A stretch of 64,000 bases of DNA from Branchiostoma lanceolatum (GCF_035083965.1 NC_089735.1:9140001-9204000); one strand, 5' to 3'. Positions 11,801-24,251 are shown, counted from the stretch's first letter. The notes: generated by a model from the letters alone, not told the origin. A program made the numbers and translations.

Positions 11801-14800
11801 GACGTCAATTACTGATACACCAGTAAAATTTGACCGAATGCAACGTTTATGGCCAATCCCCGCTGGGGGTTAAGGTTGCAGACCACAGTATTTCTCCTAT
11901 AGGGATTTATATAGTTAAGGATCCCAAGGTGAGATGCTTCGACGCTTGAAAATTTATAGAAAGGTGCAGAATTAGGGTACCAGATTTTTATATGCTTGAC
12001 TTCAAGGTTCAATCTACAAAATATCTGCAAAATGAGGTTGAATTTGCCGGCTCGTTCTCTTTTAAAAGCCACTTTGATATGCCCCCCGGCGGAGGTCACC
12101 GTACTGCAGGCGACTTACAGTAGTCGGGCGGTAACAATATCCAGGCGCGAATCCAACCCGACCGAACAAACATCGTAATCAAACTCGTACTGTCTCAAAA
12201 CTGACGTATTCCTCTACCATTCACCACAGTTTCAGCCTCGCTAACGTGCACAGAAGATAAACTATGGCCTTTTCAAGTAATGTGACGCACTACTTCATAC
12301 CCGAACTACTATTGTCCACGGGGGTCGCCCATTAATACTGTGTTCTGCGACCTTAAGACGACCTTGACCTTGGTTTTCTTTTGTTCATGCAATGTAACAG
12401 GTTTAGTTGAAGAAGTGTACCAAAGCTTTTTGCAAACATCCGAACGGTTGCCGAGATATCGCCAGCTTTGCACTTCAGGACCCGGCATAGGGGAAGACCC
12501 AGGGCAAGGCCTGTATGACGGGCCATTTAGCGCTCTCATTATCTAGACAAAATTACTATTCTGGTGGGTTTTTTTCCGTGGAAGTTATCATTACTGTATA
12601 TTCTTAAGTTCTAAGTGATTTTAGGTCAGGTTCATGGTTAGTTACGACGCAGGGGGGGGGGGGGGAGAAGCGGTGTCCGGGTCCACACCAAGTCCTATAG
12701 TTAAGGATAGGGGGCGGTCTTAGAGGCCGTTGCCATGGCAACGGCGGGTCTGGCGGCAACAAAAACGACCGATTTCAAGTGAGTCGACGTCAATTACTGA
12801 TACACCAGTAAAATTTGACCGAATGCAACGTTTATGGCCAATCCCCGCTGGGGGTTAAGACGACCTTGACCTTGGTTTTCTTTTGTTCATGCAATGTAAC
12901 AGGTTTAGTTGAAGAAGTGTACCAAAGCTTTTTGCAAACATCCGAACGGTTGCCGAGATATCGCCAGCTTTGCACTTCAGGACCCGGCATAGGGGAAGAC
13001 CCAGGGCAAGGCCTGTATGACGGGCCATTTAGCGCTCTCATTATCTAGACAAAATTACTATTCTGGTGGGTTTTTTTCCGTGGAAGTTATCATTACTGTA
13101 TATTCTTAAGTTCTAAGTGATTTTAGGTCAGGTTCATGGTTAGTTACGACGCAGGGGGGGGGGGGGGGGAGAAGCGGTGTCCGGGTCCACACCAAGTCCT
13201 ATAGTTAAGGATAGGGGGCGGTCTTAGAGGCCGTTGCCATGGCAACGGCGGGTCTGGCGGCAACAAAAACGACCGATTTCAAGTGAGTCGACGTCAATTA
13301 CTGATACACCAGTAAAATTTGACCGAATGCAACGTTTATGGCCAATCCCCGCTGGGGGTTAAGGTTGCAGACCACAGTATTTCTCCTATAGGGATTTATA
13401 TAGTTAAGGATCCCAAGGTGAGATGCTTCGACGCTTGAAAATTTATAGAAAGGTGCAGAATTAGGGTACCAGATTTTTATATGCTTGACTTCAAGGTTCA
13501 ATCTACAAAATATCTGCAAAATGAGGTTGAATTTGCCGGCTCGTTCTCTTTTAAAAGCCACTTTGATATGCCCCCCGGCGGAGGTCACCGTACTGCAGGC
13601 GACTTACAGTAGTCGGGCGGTAACAATATCCAGGCGCGAATCCAACCCGACCGAACAAACATCGTAATCAAACTCGTACTGTCTCAAAACTGACGTATTC
13701 CTCTACCATTCACCACAGTTTCAGCCTCGCTAACGTGCACAGAAGATAAACTATGGCCTTTTCAAATAATGTGACGCACTACTTCATACCCGAACTACTA
13801 TTGTCCACGGGGGTCGCCCATTAATACTGTGTTCTGCGACCTTAAGACGACCTTGACCTTGGTTTTCTTTTGTTCATGCAATGTAACAGGTTTAGTTGAA
13901 GAAGTGTACCAAAGCTTTTTGCAAACATCCGAACGGTTGCCGAGATATCGCCAGCTTTGCACTTCAGGACCCGGCATAGGGGAAGACCCAGGGCAAGGCC
14001 TGTATGACGGGCCATTTAGCGCTCTCATTATCTAGACAAAATTACTATTCTGGTGGGTTTTTTTCCGTGGAAGTTATCATTACTGTATATTCTTAAGTTC
14101 TAAGTGATTTTAGGTCAGGTTCATGGTTAGTTACGACGCAGGGGGGGGGGGGGGGGGAGAAGCGGTGTCCGGGTCCACACCAAGTCCTATAGTTAAGGAT
14201 AGGGGGCGGTCTTAGAGGCCGTTGCCATGGCAACGGCGGGTCTGGCGGCAACAAAAACGACCGATTTCAAGTGAGTCGACGTCAATTACTGATACACCAG
14301 TAAAATTTGACCGAATGCAACGTTTATGGCCAATCCCCGCTGGGGGTTAAGGTTGCAGACCACAGTATTTCTCCTATAGGGATTTATATAGTTAAGGATC
14401 CCAAGGTGAGATGCTTCGACGCTTGAAAATTTATAGAAAGGTGCAGAATTAGGGTACCAGATTTTTATATGCTTGACTTCAAGGTTCAATCTACAAAATA
14501 TCTGCAAAATGAGGTTGAATTTGCCGGCTCGTTCTCTTTTAAAAGCCACTTTGATATGCCCCCCGGCGGAGGTCACCGTACTGCAGGCGACTTACAGTAG
14601 TCGGGCGGTAACAATATCCAGGCGCGAATCCAACCCGACCGAACAAACATCGTAATCAAACTCGTACTGTCTCAAAACTGACGTATTCCTCTACCATTCA
14701 CCACAGTTTCAGCCTCGCTAACGTGCACAGAAGATAAACTATGGCCTTTTCAAATAATGTGACGCACTACTTCATACCCGAACTACTATTGTCCACGGGG

Positions 14801-17800
14801 GTCGCCCATTAATACTGTGTTCTGCGACCTTAAGACGACCTTGACCTTGGTTTTCTTTTGTTCATGCAATGTAACAGGTTTAGTTGAAGAAGTGTACCAA
14901 AGCTTTTTGCAAACATCCGAACGGTTGCCGAGATATCGCCAGCTTTGCACTTCAGGACCCGGCATAGGGGAAGACCCAGGGCAAGGCCTGTATGACGGGC
15001 CATTTAGCGCTCTCATTATCTAGACAAAATTACTATTCTGGTGGGTTTTTTTCCGTGGAAGTTATCATTACTGTATATTCTTAAGTTCTAAGTGATTTTA
15101 GGTCAGGTTCATGGTTAGTTACGACGCAGGGGGGGGGGGGGGGGGAGAAGCGGTGTCCGGGTCCACACCAAGTCCTATAGTTAAGGATAGGGGGCGGTCT
15201 TAGAGGCCGTTGCCATGGCAACGGCGGGTCTGGCGGCAACAAAAACGACCGATTTCAAGTGAGTCGACGTCAATTACTGATACACCAGTAAAATTTGACC
15301 GAATGCAACGTTTATGGCCAATCCCCGCTGGGGGTTAAGGTTGCAGACCACAGTATTTCTCCTATAGGGATTTATATAGTTAAGGATCCCAAGGTGAGAT
15401 GCTTCGACGCTTGAAAATTTATAGAAAGGTGCAGAATTAGGGTACCAGATTTTTATATGCTTGACTTCAAGGTTCAATCTACAAAATATCTGCAAAATGA
15501 GGTTGAATTTGCCGGCTCGTTCTCTTTTAAAAGCCACTTTGATATGCCCCCCGGCGGAGGTCACCGTACTGCAGGCGACTTACAGTAGTCGGGCGGTAAC
15601 AATATCCAGGCGCGAATCCAACCCGACCGAACAAACATCGTAATCAAACTCGTACTGTCTCAAAACTGACGTATTCCTCTACCATTCACCACAGTTTCAG
15701 CCTCGCTAACGTGCACAGAAGATAAACTATGGCCTTTTCAAATAATGTGACGCACTACTTCATACCCGAACTACTATTGTCCACGGGGGTCGCCCATTAA
15801 TACTGTGTTCTGCGACCTTAAGACGACCTTGACCTTGGTTTTCTTTTGTTCATGCAATGTAACAGGTTTAGTTGAAGAAGTGTACCAAAGCTTTTTGCAA
15901 ACATCCGAACGGTTGCCGAGATATCGCCAGCTTTGCACTTCAGGACCCGGCATAGGGGAAGACCCAGGGCAAGGCCTGTATGACGGGCCATTTAGCGCTC
16001 TCATTATCTAGACAAAATTACTATTCTGGTGGGTTTTTTTCCGTGGAAGTTATCATTACTGTATATTCTTAAGTTCTAAGTGATTTTAGGTCAGGTTCAT
16101 GGTTAGTTACGACGCAGGGGGGGGGGGGGGGGAGAAGCGGTGTCCGGGTCCACACCAAGTCCTATAGTTAAGGATAGGGGGCGGTCTTAGAGGCCGTTGC
16201 CATGGCAACGGCGGGTCTGGCGGCAACAAAAACGACCGATTTCAAGTGAGTCGACGTCAATTACTGATACACCAGTAAAATTTGACCGAATGCAACGTTT
16301 ATGGCCAATCCCCGCTGGGGGTTAAGGTTGCAGACCACAGTATTTCTCCTATAGGGATTTATATAGTTAAGGATCCCAAGGTGAGATGCTTCGACGCTTG
16401 AAAATTTATAGAAAGGTGCAGAATTAGGGTACCAGATTTTTATATGCTTGACTTCAAGGTTCAATCTACAAAATATCTGCAAAATGAGGTTGAATTTGCC
16501 GGCTCGTTCTCTTTTAAAAGCCACTTTGATATGCCCCCCGGCGGAGGTCACCGTACTGCAGGCGACTTACAGTAGTCGGGCGGTAACAATATCCAGGCGC
16601 GAATCCAACCCGACCGAACAAACATCGTAATCAAACTCGTACTGTCTCAAAACTGACGTATTCCTCTACCATTCACCACAGTTTCAGCCTCGCTAACGTG
16701 CACAGAAGATAAACTATGGCCTTTTCAAATAATGTGACGCACTACTTCATACCCGAACTACTATTGTCCACGGGGGTCGCCCATTAATACTGTGTTCTGC
16801 GACCTTAAGACGACCTTGACCTTGGTTTTCTTTTGTTCATGCAATGTAACAGGTTTAGTTGAAGAAGTGTACCAAAGCTTTTTGCAAACATCCGAACGGT
16901 TGCCGAGATATCGCCAGCTTTGCACTTCAGGACCCGGCATAGGGGAAGACCCAGGGCAAGGCCTGTATGACGGGCCATTTAGCGCTCTCATTATCTAGAC
17001 AAAATTACTATTCTGGTGGGTTTTTTTCCGTGGAAGTTATCATTACTGTATATTCTTAAGTTCTAAGTGATTTTAGGTCAGGTTCATGGTTAGTTACGAC
17101 GCAGGGGGGGGGGGGGGGGAGAAGCGGTGTCCGGGTCCACACCAAGTCCTATAGTTAAGGATAGGGGGCGGTCTTAGAGGCCGTTGCCATGGCAACGGCG
17201 GGTCTGGCGGCAACAAAAACGACCGATTTCAAGTGAGTCGACGTCAATTACTGATACACCAGTAAAATTTGACCGAATGCAACGTTTATGGCCAATCCCC
17301 GCTGGGGGTTAAGGTTGCAGACCACAGTATTTCTCCTATAGGGATTTATATAGTTAAGGATCCCAAGGTGAGATGCTTCGACGCTTGAAAATTTATAGAA
17401 AGGTGCAGAATTAGGGTACCAGATTTTTATATGCTTGACTTCAAGGTTCAATCTACAAAATATCTGCAAAATGAGGTTGAATTTGCCGGCTCGTTCTCTT
17501 TTAAAAGCCACTTTGATATGCCCCCCGGCGGAGGTCACCGTACTGCAGGCGACTTACAGTAGTCGGGCGGTAACAATATCCAGGCGCGAATCCAACCCGA
17601 CCGAACAAACATCGTAATCAAACTCGTACTGTCTCAAAACTGACGTATTCCTCTACCATTCACCACAGTTTCAGCCTCGCTAACGTGCACAGAAGATAAA
17701 CTATGGCCTTTTCAAATAATGTGACGCACTACTTCATACCCGAACTACTATTGTCCACGGGGGTCGCCCATTAATACTGTGTTCTGCGACCTTAAGACGA

Positions 17801-20273
17801 CCTTGACCTTGGTTTTCTTTTGTTCATGCAATGTAACAGGTTTAGTTGAAGAAGTGTACCAAAGCTTTTTGCAAACATCCGAACGGTTGCCGAGATATCG
17901 CCAGCTTTGCACTTCAGGACCCGGCATAGGGGAAGACCCAGGGCAAGGCCTGTATGACGGGCCATTTAGCGCTCTCATTATCTAGACAAAATTACTATTC
18001 TGGTGGGTTTTTTTCCGTGGAAGTTATCATTACTGTATATTCTTAAGTTCTAAGTGATTTTAGGTCAGGTTCATGGTTAGTTACGACGCAGGGGGGGGGG
18101 GGGGGGAGAAGCGGTGTCCGGGTCCACACCAAGTCCTATAGTTAAGGATAGGGGGCGGTCTTAGAGGCCGTTGCCATGGCAACGGCGGGTCTGGCGGCAA
18201 CAAAAACGACCGATTTCAAGTGAGTCGACGTCAATTACTGATACACCAGTAAAATTTGACCGAATGCAACGTTTATGGCCAATCCCCGCTGGGGGTTAAG
18301 GTTGCAGACCACAGTATTTCTCCTATAGGGATTTATATAGTTAAGGATCCCAAGGTGAGATGCTTCGACGCTTGAAAATTTATAGAAAGGTGCAGAATTA
18401 GGGTACCAGATTTTTATATGCTTGACTTCAAGGTTCAATCTACAAAATATCTGCAAAATGAGGTTGAATTTGCCGGCTCGTTCTCTTTTAAAAGCCACTT
18501 TGATATGCCCCCCGGCGGAGGTCACCGTACTGCAGGCGACTTACAGTAGTCGGGCGGTAACAATATCCAGGCGCGAATCCAACCCGACCGAACAAACATC
18601 GTAATCAAACTCGTACTGTCTCAAAACTGACGTATTCCTCTACCATTCACCACAGTTTCAGCCTCGCTAACGTGCACAGAAGATAAACTATGGCCTTTTC
18701 AAATAATGTGACGCACTACTTCATACCCGAACTACTATTGTCCACGGGGGTCGCCCATTAATACTGTGTTCTGCGACCTTAAGACGACCTTGACCTTGGT
18801 TTTCTTTTGTTCATGCAATGTAACAGGTTTAGTTGAAGAAGTGTACCAAAGCTTTTTGCAAACATCCGAACGGTTGCCGAGATATCGCCAGCTTTGCACT
18901 TCAGGACCCGGCATAGGGGAAGACCCAGGGCAAGGCCTGTATGACGGGCCATTTAGCGCTCTCATTATCTAGACAAAATTACTATTCTGGTGGGTTTTTT
19001 TCCGTGGAAGTTATCATTACTGTATATTCTTAAGTTCTAAGTGATTTTAGGTCAGGTTCATGGTTAGTTACGACGCAGGGGGGGGGGGGGGGGAGAAGCG
19101 GTGTCCGGGTCCACACCAAGTCCTATAGTTAAGGATAGGGGGCGGTCTTAGAGGCCGTTGCCATGGCAACGGCGGGTCTGGCGGCAACAAAAACGACCGA
19201 TTTCAAGTGAGTCGACGTCAATTACTGATACACCAGTAAAATTTGACCGAATGCAACGTTTATGGCCAATCCCCGCTGGGGGTTAAGGTTGCAGACCACA
19301 GTATTTCTCCTATAGGGATTTATATAGTTAAGGATCCCAAGGTGAGATGCTTCGACGCTTGAAAATTTATAGAAAGGTGCAGAATTAGGGTACCAGATTT
19401 TTATATGCTTGACTTCAAGGTTCAATCTACAAAATATCTGCAAAATGAGGTTGAATTTGCCGGCTCGTTCTCTTTTAAAAGCCACTTTGATATGCCCCCC
19501 GGCGGAGGTCACCGTACTGCAGGCGACTTACAGTAGTCGGGCGGTAACAATATCCAGGCGCGAATCCAACCCGACCGAACAAACATCGTAATCAAACTCG
19601 TACTGTCTCAAAACTGACGTATTCCTCTACCATTCACCACAGTTTCAGCCTCGCTAACGTGCACAGAAGATAAACTATGGCCTTTTCAAATAATGTGACG
19701 CACTACTTCATACCCGAACTACTATTGTCCACGGGGGTCGCCCATTAATACTGTGTTCTGCGACCTTAAGACGACCTTGACCTTGGTTTTCTTTTGTTCA
19801 TGCAATGTAACAGGTTTAGTTGAAGAAGTGTACCAAAGCTTTTTGCAAACATCCGAACGGTTGCCGAGATATCGCCAGCTTTGCACTTCAGGACCCGGCA
19901 TAGGGGAAGACCCAGGGCAAGGCCTGTATGACGGGCCATTTAGCGCTCTCATTATCTAGACAAAATTACTATTCTGGTGGGTTTTTTTCCGTGGAAGTTA
20001 TCATTACTGTATATTCTTAAGTTCTAAGTGATTTTAGGTCAGGTTCATGGTTAGTTACGACGCAGGGGGGGGGGGGGGGAGAAGCGGTGTCCGGGTCCAC
20101 ACCAAGTCCTATAGTTAAGGATAGGGGGCGGTCTTAGAGGCCGTTGCCATGGCAACGGCGGGTCTGGCGGCAACAAAAACGACCGATTTCAAGTGAGTCG
20201 ACGTCAATTACTGATACACCAGTAAAATTTGACCGAATGCAACGTTTATGGCCAATCCCCGCTGGGGGTTAAG

Positions 20274-20733
20274 GTTGCAGACCACAGTATTTCTCCTATA
20301 GGGATTTATATAGTTAAGGATCCCAAGGTGAGATGCTTCGACGCTTGAAAATTTATAGAAAGGTGCAGAATTAGGGTACCAGATTTTTATATGCTTGACT
20401 TCAAGGTTCAATCTACAAAATATCTGCAAAATGAGGTTGAATTTGCCGGCTCGTTCTCTTTTAAAAGCCACTTTGATATGCCCCCCGGCGGAGGTCACCG
20501 TACTGCAGGCGACTTACAGTAGTCGGGCGGTAACAATATCCAGGCGCGAATCCAACCCGACCGAACAAACATCGTAATCAAACTCGTACTGTCTCAAAAC
20601 TGACGTATTCCTCTACCATTCACCACAGTTTCAGCCTCGCTAACGTGCACAGAAGATAAACTATGGCCTTTTCAAATAATGTGACGCACTACTTCATACC
20701 CGAACTACTATTGTGTTCTGCGACCATATGGTT
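20274..20733. repeat. Terminal A segment with a 26-bp deletion
   Basis: The last A lacks the 26 bases that in all other copies separate CTACTATTGT from GTTCTGCGACC. It then leaves the array at GCGACC, followed by unique sequence (ATATGGTTGGAAAC), without the usual TTAAG joint. TGT is present at both edges of the missing piece, so a short-homology deletion or slippage is a simple explanation. Confidence 0.8.
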
Positions 20734-21109
20734 GGAAACTGTGAATGGCACTTCTGTTGTTGAAAATCAGCTGTATCATAATATACAGTTAATAACGCCA
20801 GGAATTTTATTTTCATAAAAGACATTAACGTATATATGCTAGTATAATGCTACTATTAGTGGGTTTCGTAGACCTCATCACTTGGTAACCCATTATAATG
20901 TCCTTGCCCTGTATGACTGTATGTTTCCTCTATGTTCATATGGGATCATATGGGGTATAAAAGGATGCGTAAAAAGTTGCCTTATCTTTTCATATCCTTT
21001 TTCAAACCTTACAGGAAGAAAATAGTTCGTTCATACATTGACTTGGTGATTCAAAAACACGATTCACTAAGAAAACGTACAGTCAGTAGAGGATTAGCCT
21101 CCCGAAACA

Positions 21110-21255
21110 CGCGTAAAAGGCTGACTCGGTCGAACTTAACATCTGCTTGGAGATCAAGAGCAGATTTAGATGGGGGGTGATCGCGTAAAAAGCCTGACTC
21201 GGTCGAACTTAACATCTGCTTGGAATTATACAAAAGAGCAGATTTAGATGGGAAT
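21110..21255. repeat. Short tandem duplication, unit about 73 bp
   Basis: Two adjacent copies read GCGTAAAA(G/A)G-CTGACTCGG, then TCGAACTTAACATCTGCTTGG, and end AGAGCAGATTTAGATGGG. Both contain the dispersed AACATCTGCTTGG motif. Confidence 0.8.
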
Positions 21256-21419
21256 GATCAGTATAACTTTCCCCTATAATATTGAATTCAAATGGGTCCG
21301 TTTCGTGATACAATTATGTATTTGCCACTGTATTAGATGCAAAGAAATTTTCTTCCCGACTTAAGAGTCTCAAGAAAACGAACACAAACGAACACAAACT
21401 TTTCAAGGAACGGGCGATA

Positions 21420-21592
21420 AGGCCCGGTCTACACACGTGTTTCCAAGTAAAGTCGGAAATGCGTGTGTAAACTAGACTGGAATCCAAACCTATTATAGCT
21501 CCCGCGCCTCCTCTCCGCAAGTAAAGTTGCTATTTGGAGAGAGGAGACTCGGGAGCAATAATAAGTTTGTGTGCGTGTAAACCCCTGAGCCT
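21420..21592. mobile_element. Imperfect foldback (MITE-like) element
   Basis: Inner arms GCTCCCG...CCTCCTCTCC and GGAGAGAGGAG...CGGGAGC pair across a short loop (about 21498-21564). Outer arms GGCCCGGTCTACACACGTG and the complement of CGTGTAAACCCCTGAGCC are looser. No clear target-site duplication was found. Confidence 0.5.
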
Positions 21593-23757
21593 AAATCTGT
21601 TAAATCGATCGCAGACGTCGGCATGTGCCATTATGCTGTGTACTACCAATGGTCACTAGCAACAAAGCTATTCCTCAACATAATTTCCAACACAACACAA
21701 CACAACACAACATTTCAATGGCGGATAATTACAAAATAAATGTATACGCCGTTAGCAACCTTCTTACATCCGACGTTAGTGTACTTTGAAAAGAATAGTT
21801 GCACTTCGCGTGAAATTCATTATCAGAACGGTTGAATATTGTGACGACCGGGAATCATACGGGAAAATTCACCGATCACTAACAAGTTAAGCACGTTATT
21901 ACAAACGTATCAGATGTTACTGGATCAGTGTGATCAACTACACTGTTAAGATTTTGTTTGAATACTTCTGTCCTGAAGATGATCACTAGCACTAGACACT
22001 TTGATTTATATCATAACATGTGGGTATAGTTATATGGTTTTATGGGGTTGAGAATAGTTTTTATGAAAAGTCTACTCTCAATCATATCTAAGTCGGGACG
22101 GCCTAAGTTTTGTTTGTTTTGGATGAAATCTTTAGTGTTGCTAGTCTACCGTGAAAGCTAATATACTTAGCTCTCAACTACTAGTATGTATCACACAGAT
22201 CATAGTAAGTCCAAAACCCCGATGGCTTAGTTATCTAGTTCATATACACGTATGTGTAGTCTATGAATCGTTTTCTGGCCAATCGGCTTTGTGTTCTTAT
22301 AATTCAATCAAATCTTCAAACAACAGCAATTTTACCCTTACCGACGCTATAGACAGGGTTCACAACAAACTCCTTACCTTGTTATATTGCTCATTGTGTC
22401 CATCTTGCCGGATCTGTTATGTGTAGGGACGTGTGTTTCCAACCAAACACTCCTATCCAAACTGTGATTTTGGCAACCAGTCTGGACGTTTATACTAGCC
22501 GGTAAGACAAGTTTTGGTCTCAAACAGGTGTTGTCTTGGAGACCATTGACTGGCAAGGAACGGGTGGTCGGGTAGGATTCACTACTGCAACGTCCTTAGC
22601 GAGAGGAATAAAACCGCAGGTTCGGACGCCATTCGAGTAACAACTAAACCACTAATATTTCAACGGAGTAAAATTATCACCATTTCAATACCCCAAATTA
22701 CCATTTTTGATACATCTTATTTATTTTGAAAGTGATTGCATATTAGTTTGTTTCAAAATGTAGACAATTGACAGAAAGACAACTCAAAATGTACTGCTTT
22801 AAACAGTCATCATTCCTGCTGCTAAGCCAGAGCAATTGCCAGGAGGCAATGTTACTTACAAGAGACTCAGTTTACGTTTTCTATTCACGACGTTTAGTCA
22901 ATAGGATTATTGAGTTACTGGTGACACTTCAGAAGGGACTCTTTTGTTGTTAAGCTTTACAGTAGCCATTGTTGTTTATTCTGTGGCTCAAATTAAAACC
23001 TGAGTGGAGGCACAAATGAGTCTAACCTGGTCACCAGTCTCTCCCAGGGCTGTAGGCTGGGTTCGTCGGCACCGTAAGCTCATATCCCCGCCTGGCTAAC
23101 TAATCCCACCCGGTGATTTTGCCTGCCTGAATTTGATTGAATCCCTCTTCTCAGTTTCGTCAGGGGTATGTTTGGACCTTGTACCAAAAGGCTGACCTGT
23201 CTGCACCCTGTCAACAGTCTGAATTCCAGGTTACAAACGACTGGCCCCCTACTGGTTTGGCGCGGCAATGCAACATCCAAAAATCATGGCGCATGGAGTA
23301 CACTAGTACTCTCGATGCCATTTGCAGCATTATTAACTCTCCCCATACTAGTCTGGGGGTTGGTACTTCTTTTATTGTTAGTTTCATTAATTTTCCTTGA
23401 ACCCGTAACTGAGAACTTGATTCCTCTGTCCTTGGACCATCTAGATTTTATAAGTGTTTAATGCATTGATATTTGGGCGCCAAAACTAGACAGCTTGAAA
23501 TTGATTGTCGGATTTCAAAATCTTCGTGTTAAAGTGACGTCTATAATTACATTTTCAAGTACATTTTAATTGTACACTTGCATCATTTAATACTGAGTGT
23601 TTTCTGGGAACAGTGCCTAACTGTGTTGAGATATGGGAGGAAATATCTTGGAACATCGTTCTAATCTTACATTGAGACCCTTTCATTCGTCCACTTGATC
23701 CAAAGATCTTATTTAGACACTTGTTTTTAACTCTTGAGTTTATTGTTCTTAACATCT

Positions 23758-23825
23758 ACTAACATAATTCCACCAGGGTCCATGATTCCGCCATCCTGAA
23801 AGCATACGTCCAAACAAATCTCCAG
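23758..23825. repeat. Dispersed repeat fragment shared with 54586-54655
   Basis: Both copies start TAACATAATTCCACCAGGGT and continue with ATTCCG, CCTGAAA and CGTCCAAACAAATCTCCA with small differences. The end resembles the AATCTCCAAGCAG motif listed elsewhere, so these may be pieces of one family. Confidence 0.65.
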
Positions 23826-24150
23826 CCAAACGTCCGCCAGTATAATGCACTCCTGTATATCTAACTGTGCATACCTTGGGGGTGCTGCACTAGAGGTCTC
23901 TACAACCCAGTGTTTTTCAAAGTGTCGGATTTCTGTAACCCGGTGGACTAATGATAATGGGAGTTAGATCCCCAGTGTCAAATCAAGAGGTTGATGCCAT
24001 CCAGCTAACAACAACACGTGACAAAAACTATATACTACGCTGAGACACGACCACGGGACAAATGCATGGTTCGTACTTCTGTAAACAAACGGTGACTCAT
24101 TCCCTATTTAACCTCCTTGCTCATACGCAACAGGACAAGGTCGGTGCAGG

Positions 24151-24157
24151 TATAAAA
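24151..24157 (+). promoter_or_regulatory. TATA box of the first ependymin-related gene
   Basis: TATAAAA lies 95-101 bases upstream of the ATG at 24252, a reasonable distance for a TSS near 24180 and a short 5' leader. No comparable TATA box was seen before the second copy. Confidence 0.6.
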
Positions 24158-24251
24158 ACAACGTGAGGCCAAAGCTGGTCAACTTTTCCCGTGACAGACT
24201 ACACCTGAGCAGGGACCTGAGGCAGGCACGAACTGAAAACACCTGGGGAAT

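Larger units (their letters stand above)
1968..20733. repeat. Macrosatellite array of A (483 bp) and B (about 500 bp) segments, 17 A and 21 B
   Basis: A segments begin with GTTGCAGACCACAG at 1968, 3456, 4443, 5431, 6926, 8416, 9400, 10891, 11875, 13364, 14352, 15340, 16327, 17314, 18301, 19288 and 20274. B segments begin with ACGACCTTGACC. Seven consecutive AB units from 13364 on are regular (986-988 bp). ABB units (1488-1495 bp) start at 1968, 5431, 6926, 9400 and 11875. Copies are nearly identical. Differences seen are a G run of 12-19 in B and one G/A site in A (CAAGTAATG or CAAATAATG). A ends in CCTTAAG and B in GGGTTAAG, so all joints share TTAAG. Open frames of 60-96 codons occur on both strands of every unit but have no recognisable domain, and several cross segment joints, so I do not call them genes. 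No rRNA, snRNA or tRNA was recognised in the unit. Confidence 0.95.
20734..24150. other. Intergenic region between the array and the first ependymin-related gene
   Basis: I see no spliced or unspliced gene I can support here. It contains a tandem duplication (21110-21255), a foldback element (21420-21592), a short ACACA tract (21688-21711) and a dispersed repeat fragment (23758-23825). Open frames of up to about 97 codons near 23.1-23.4 kb overlap each other in different frames and show no family resemblance. Confidence 0.5.

Noticed and set aside
2089-20577. Repeated open frames of 60-96 codons on both strands of the satellite, identical from unit to unit
   Set aside because: They overlap each other antisense, cross segment joints, change ends when B follows B, and show no domain or signal. 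Their identity reflects array homogeneity, not coding selection.
1968-20733. The array as an rDNA, 5S, snRNA or histone gene cluster
   Set aside because: No conserved rRNA or snRNA blocks, no Pol III box pair and no histone-like frame were found in the unit.
1968-20733. The array as tandem Helitrons because of the hairpin near the B end
   Set aside because: The 3' end lacks the CTRR terminus and the 5' end lacks TC; the joint is TTAAG.
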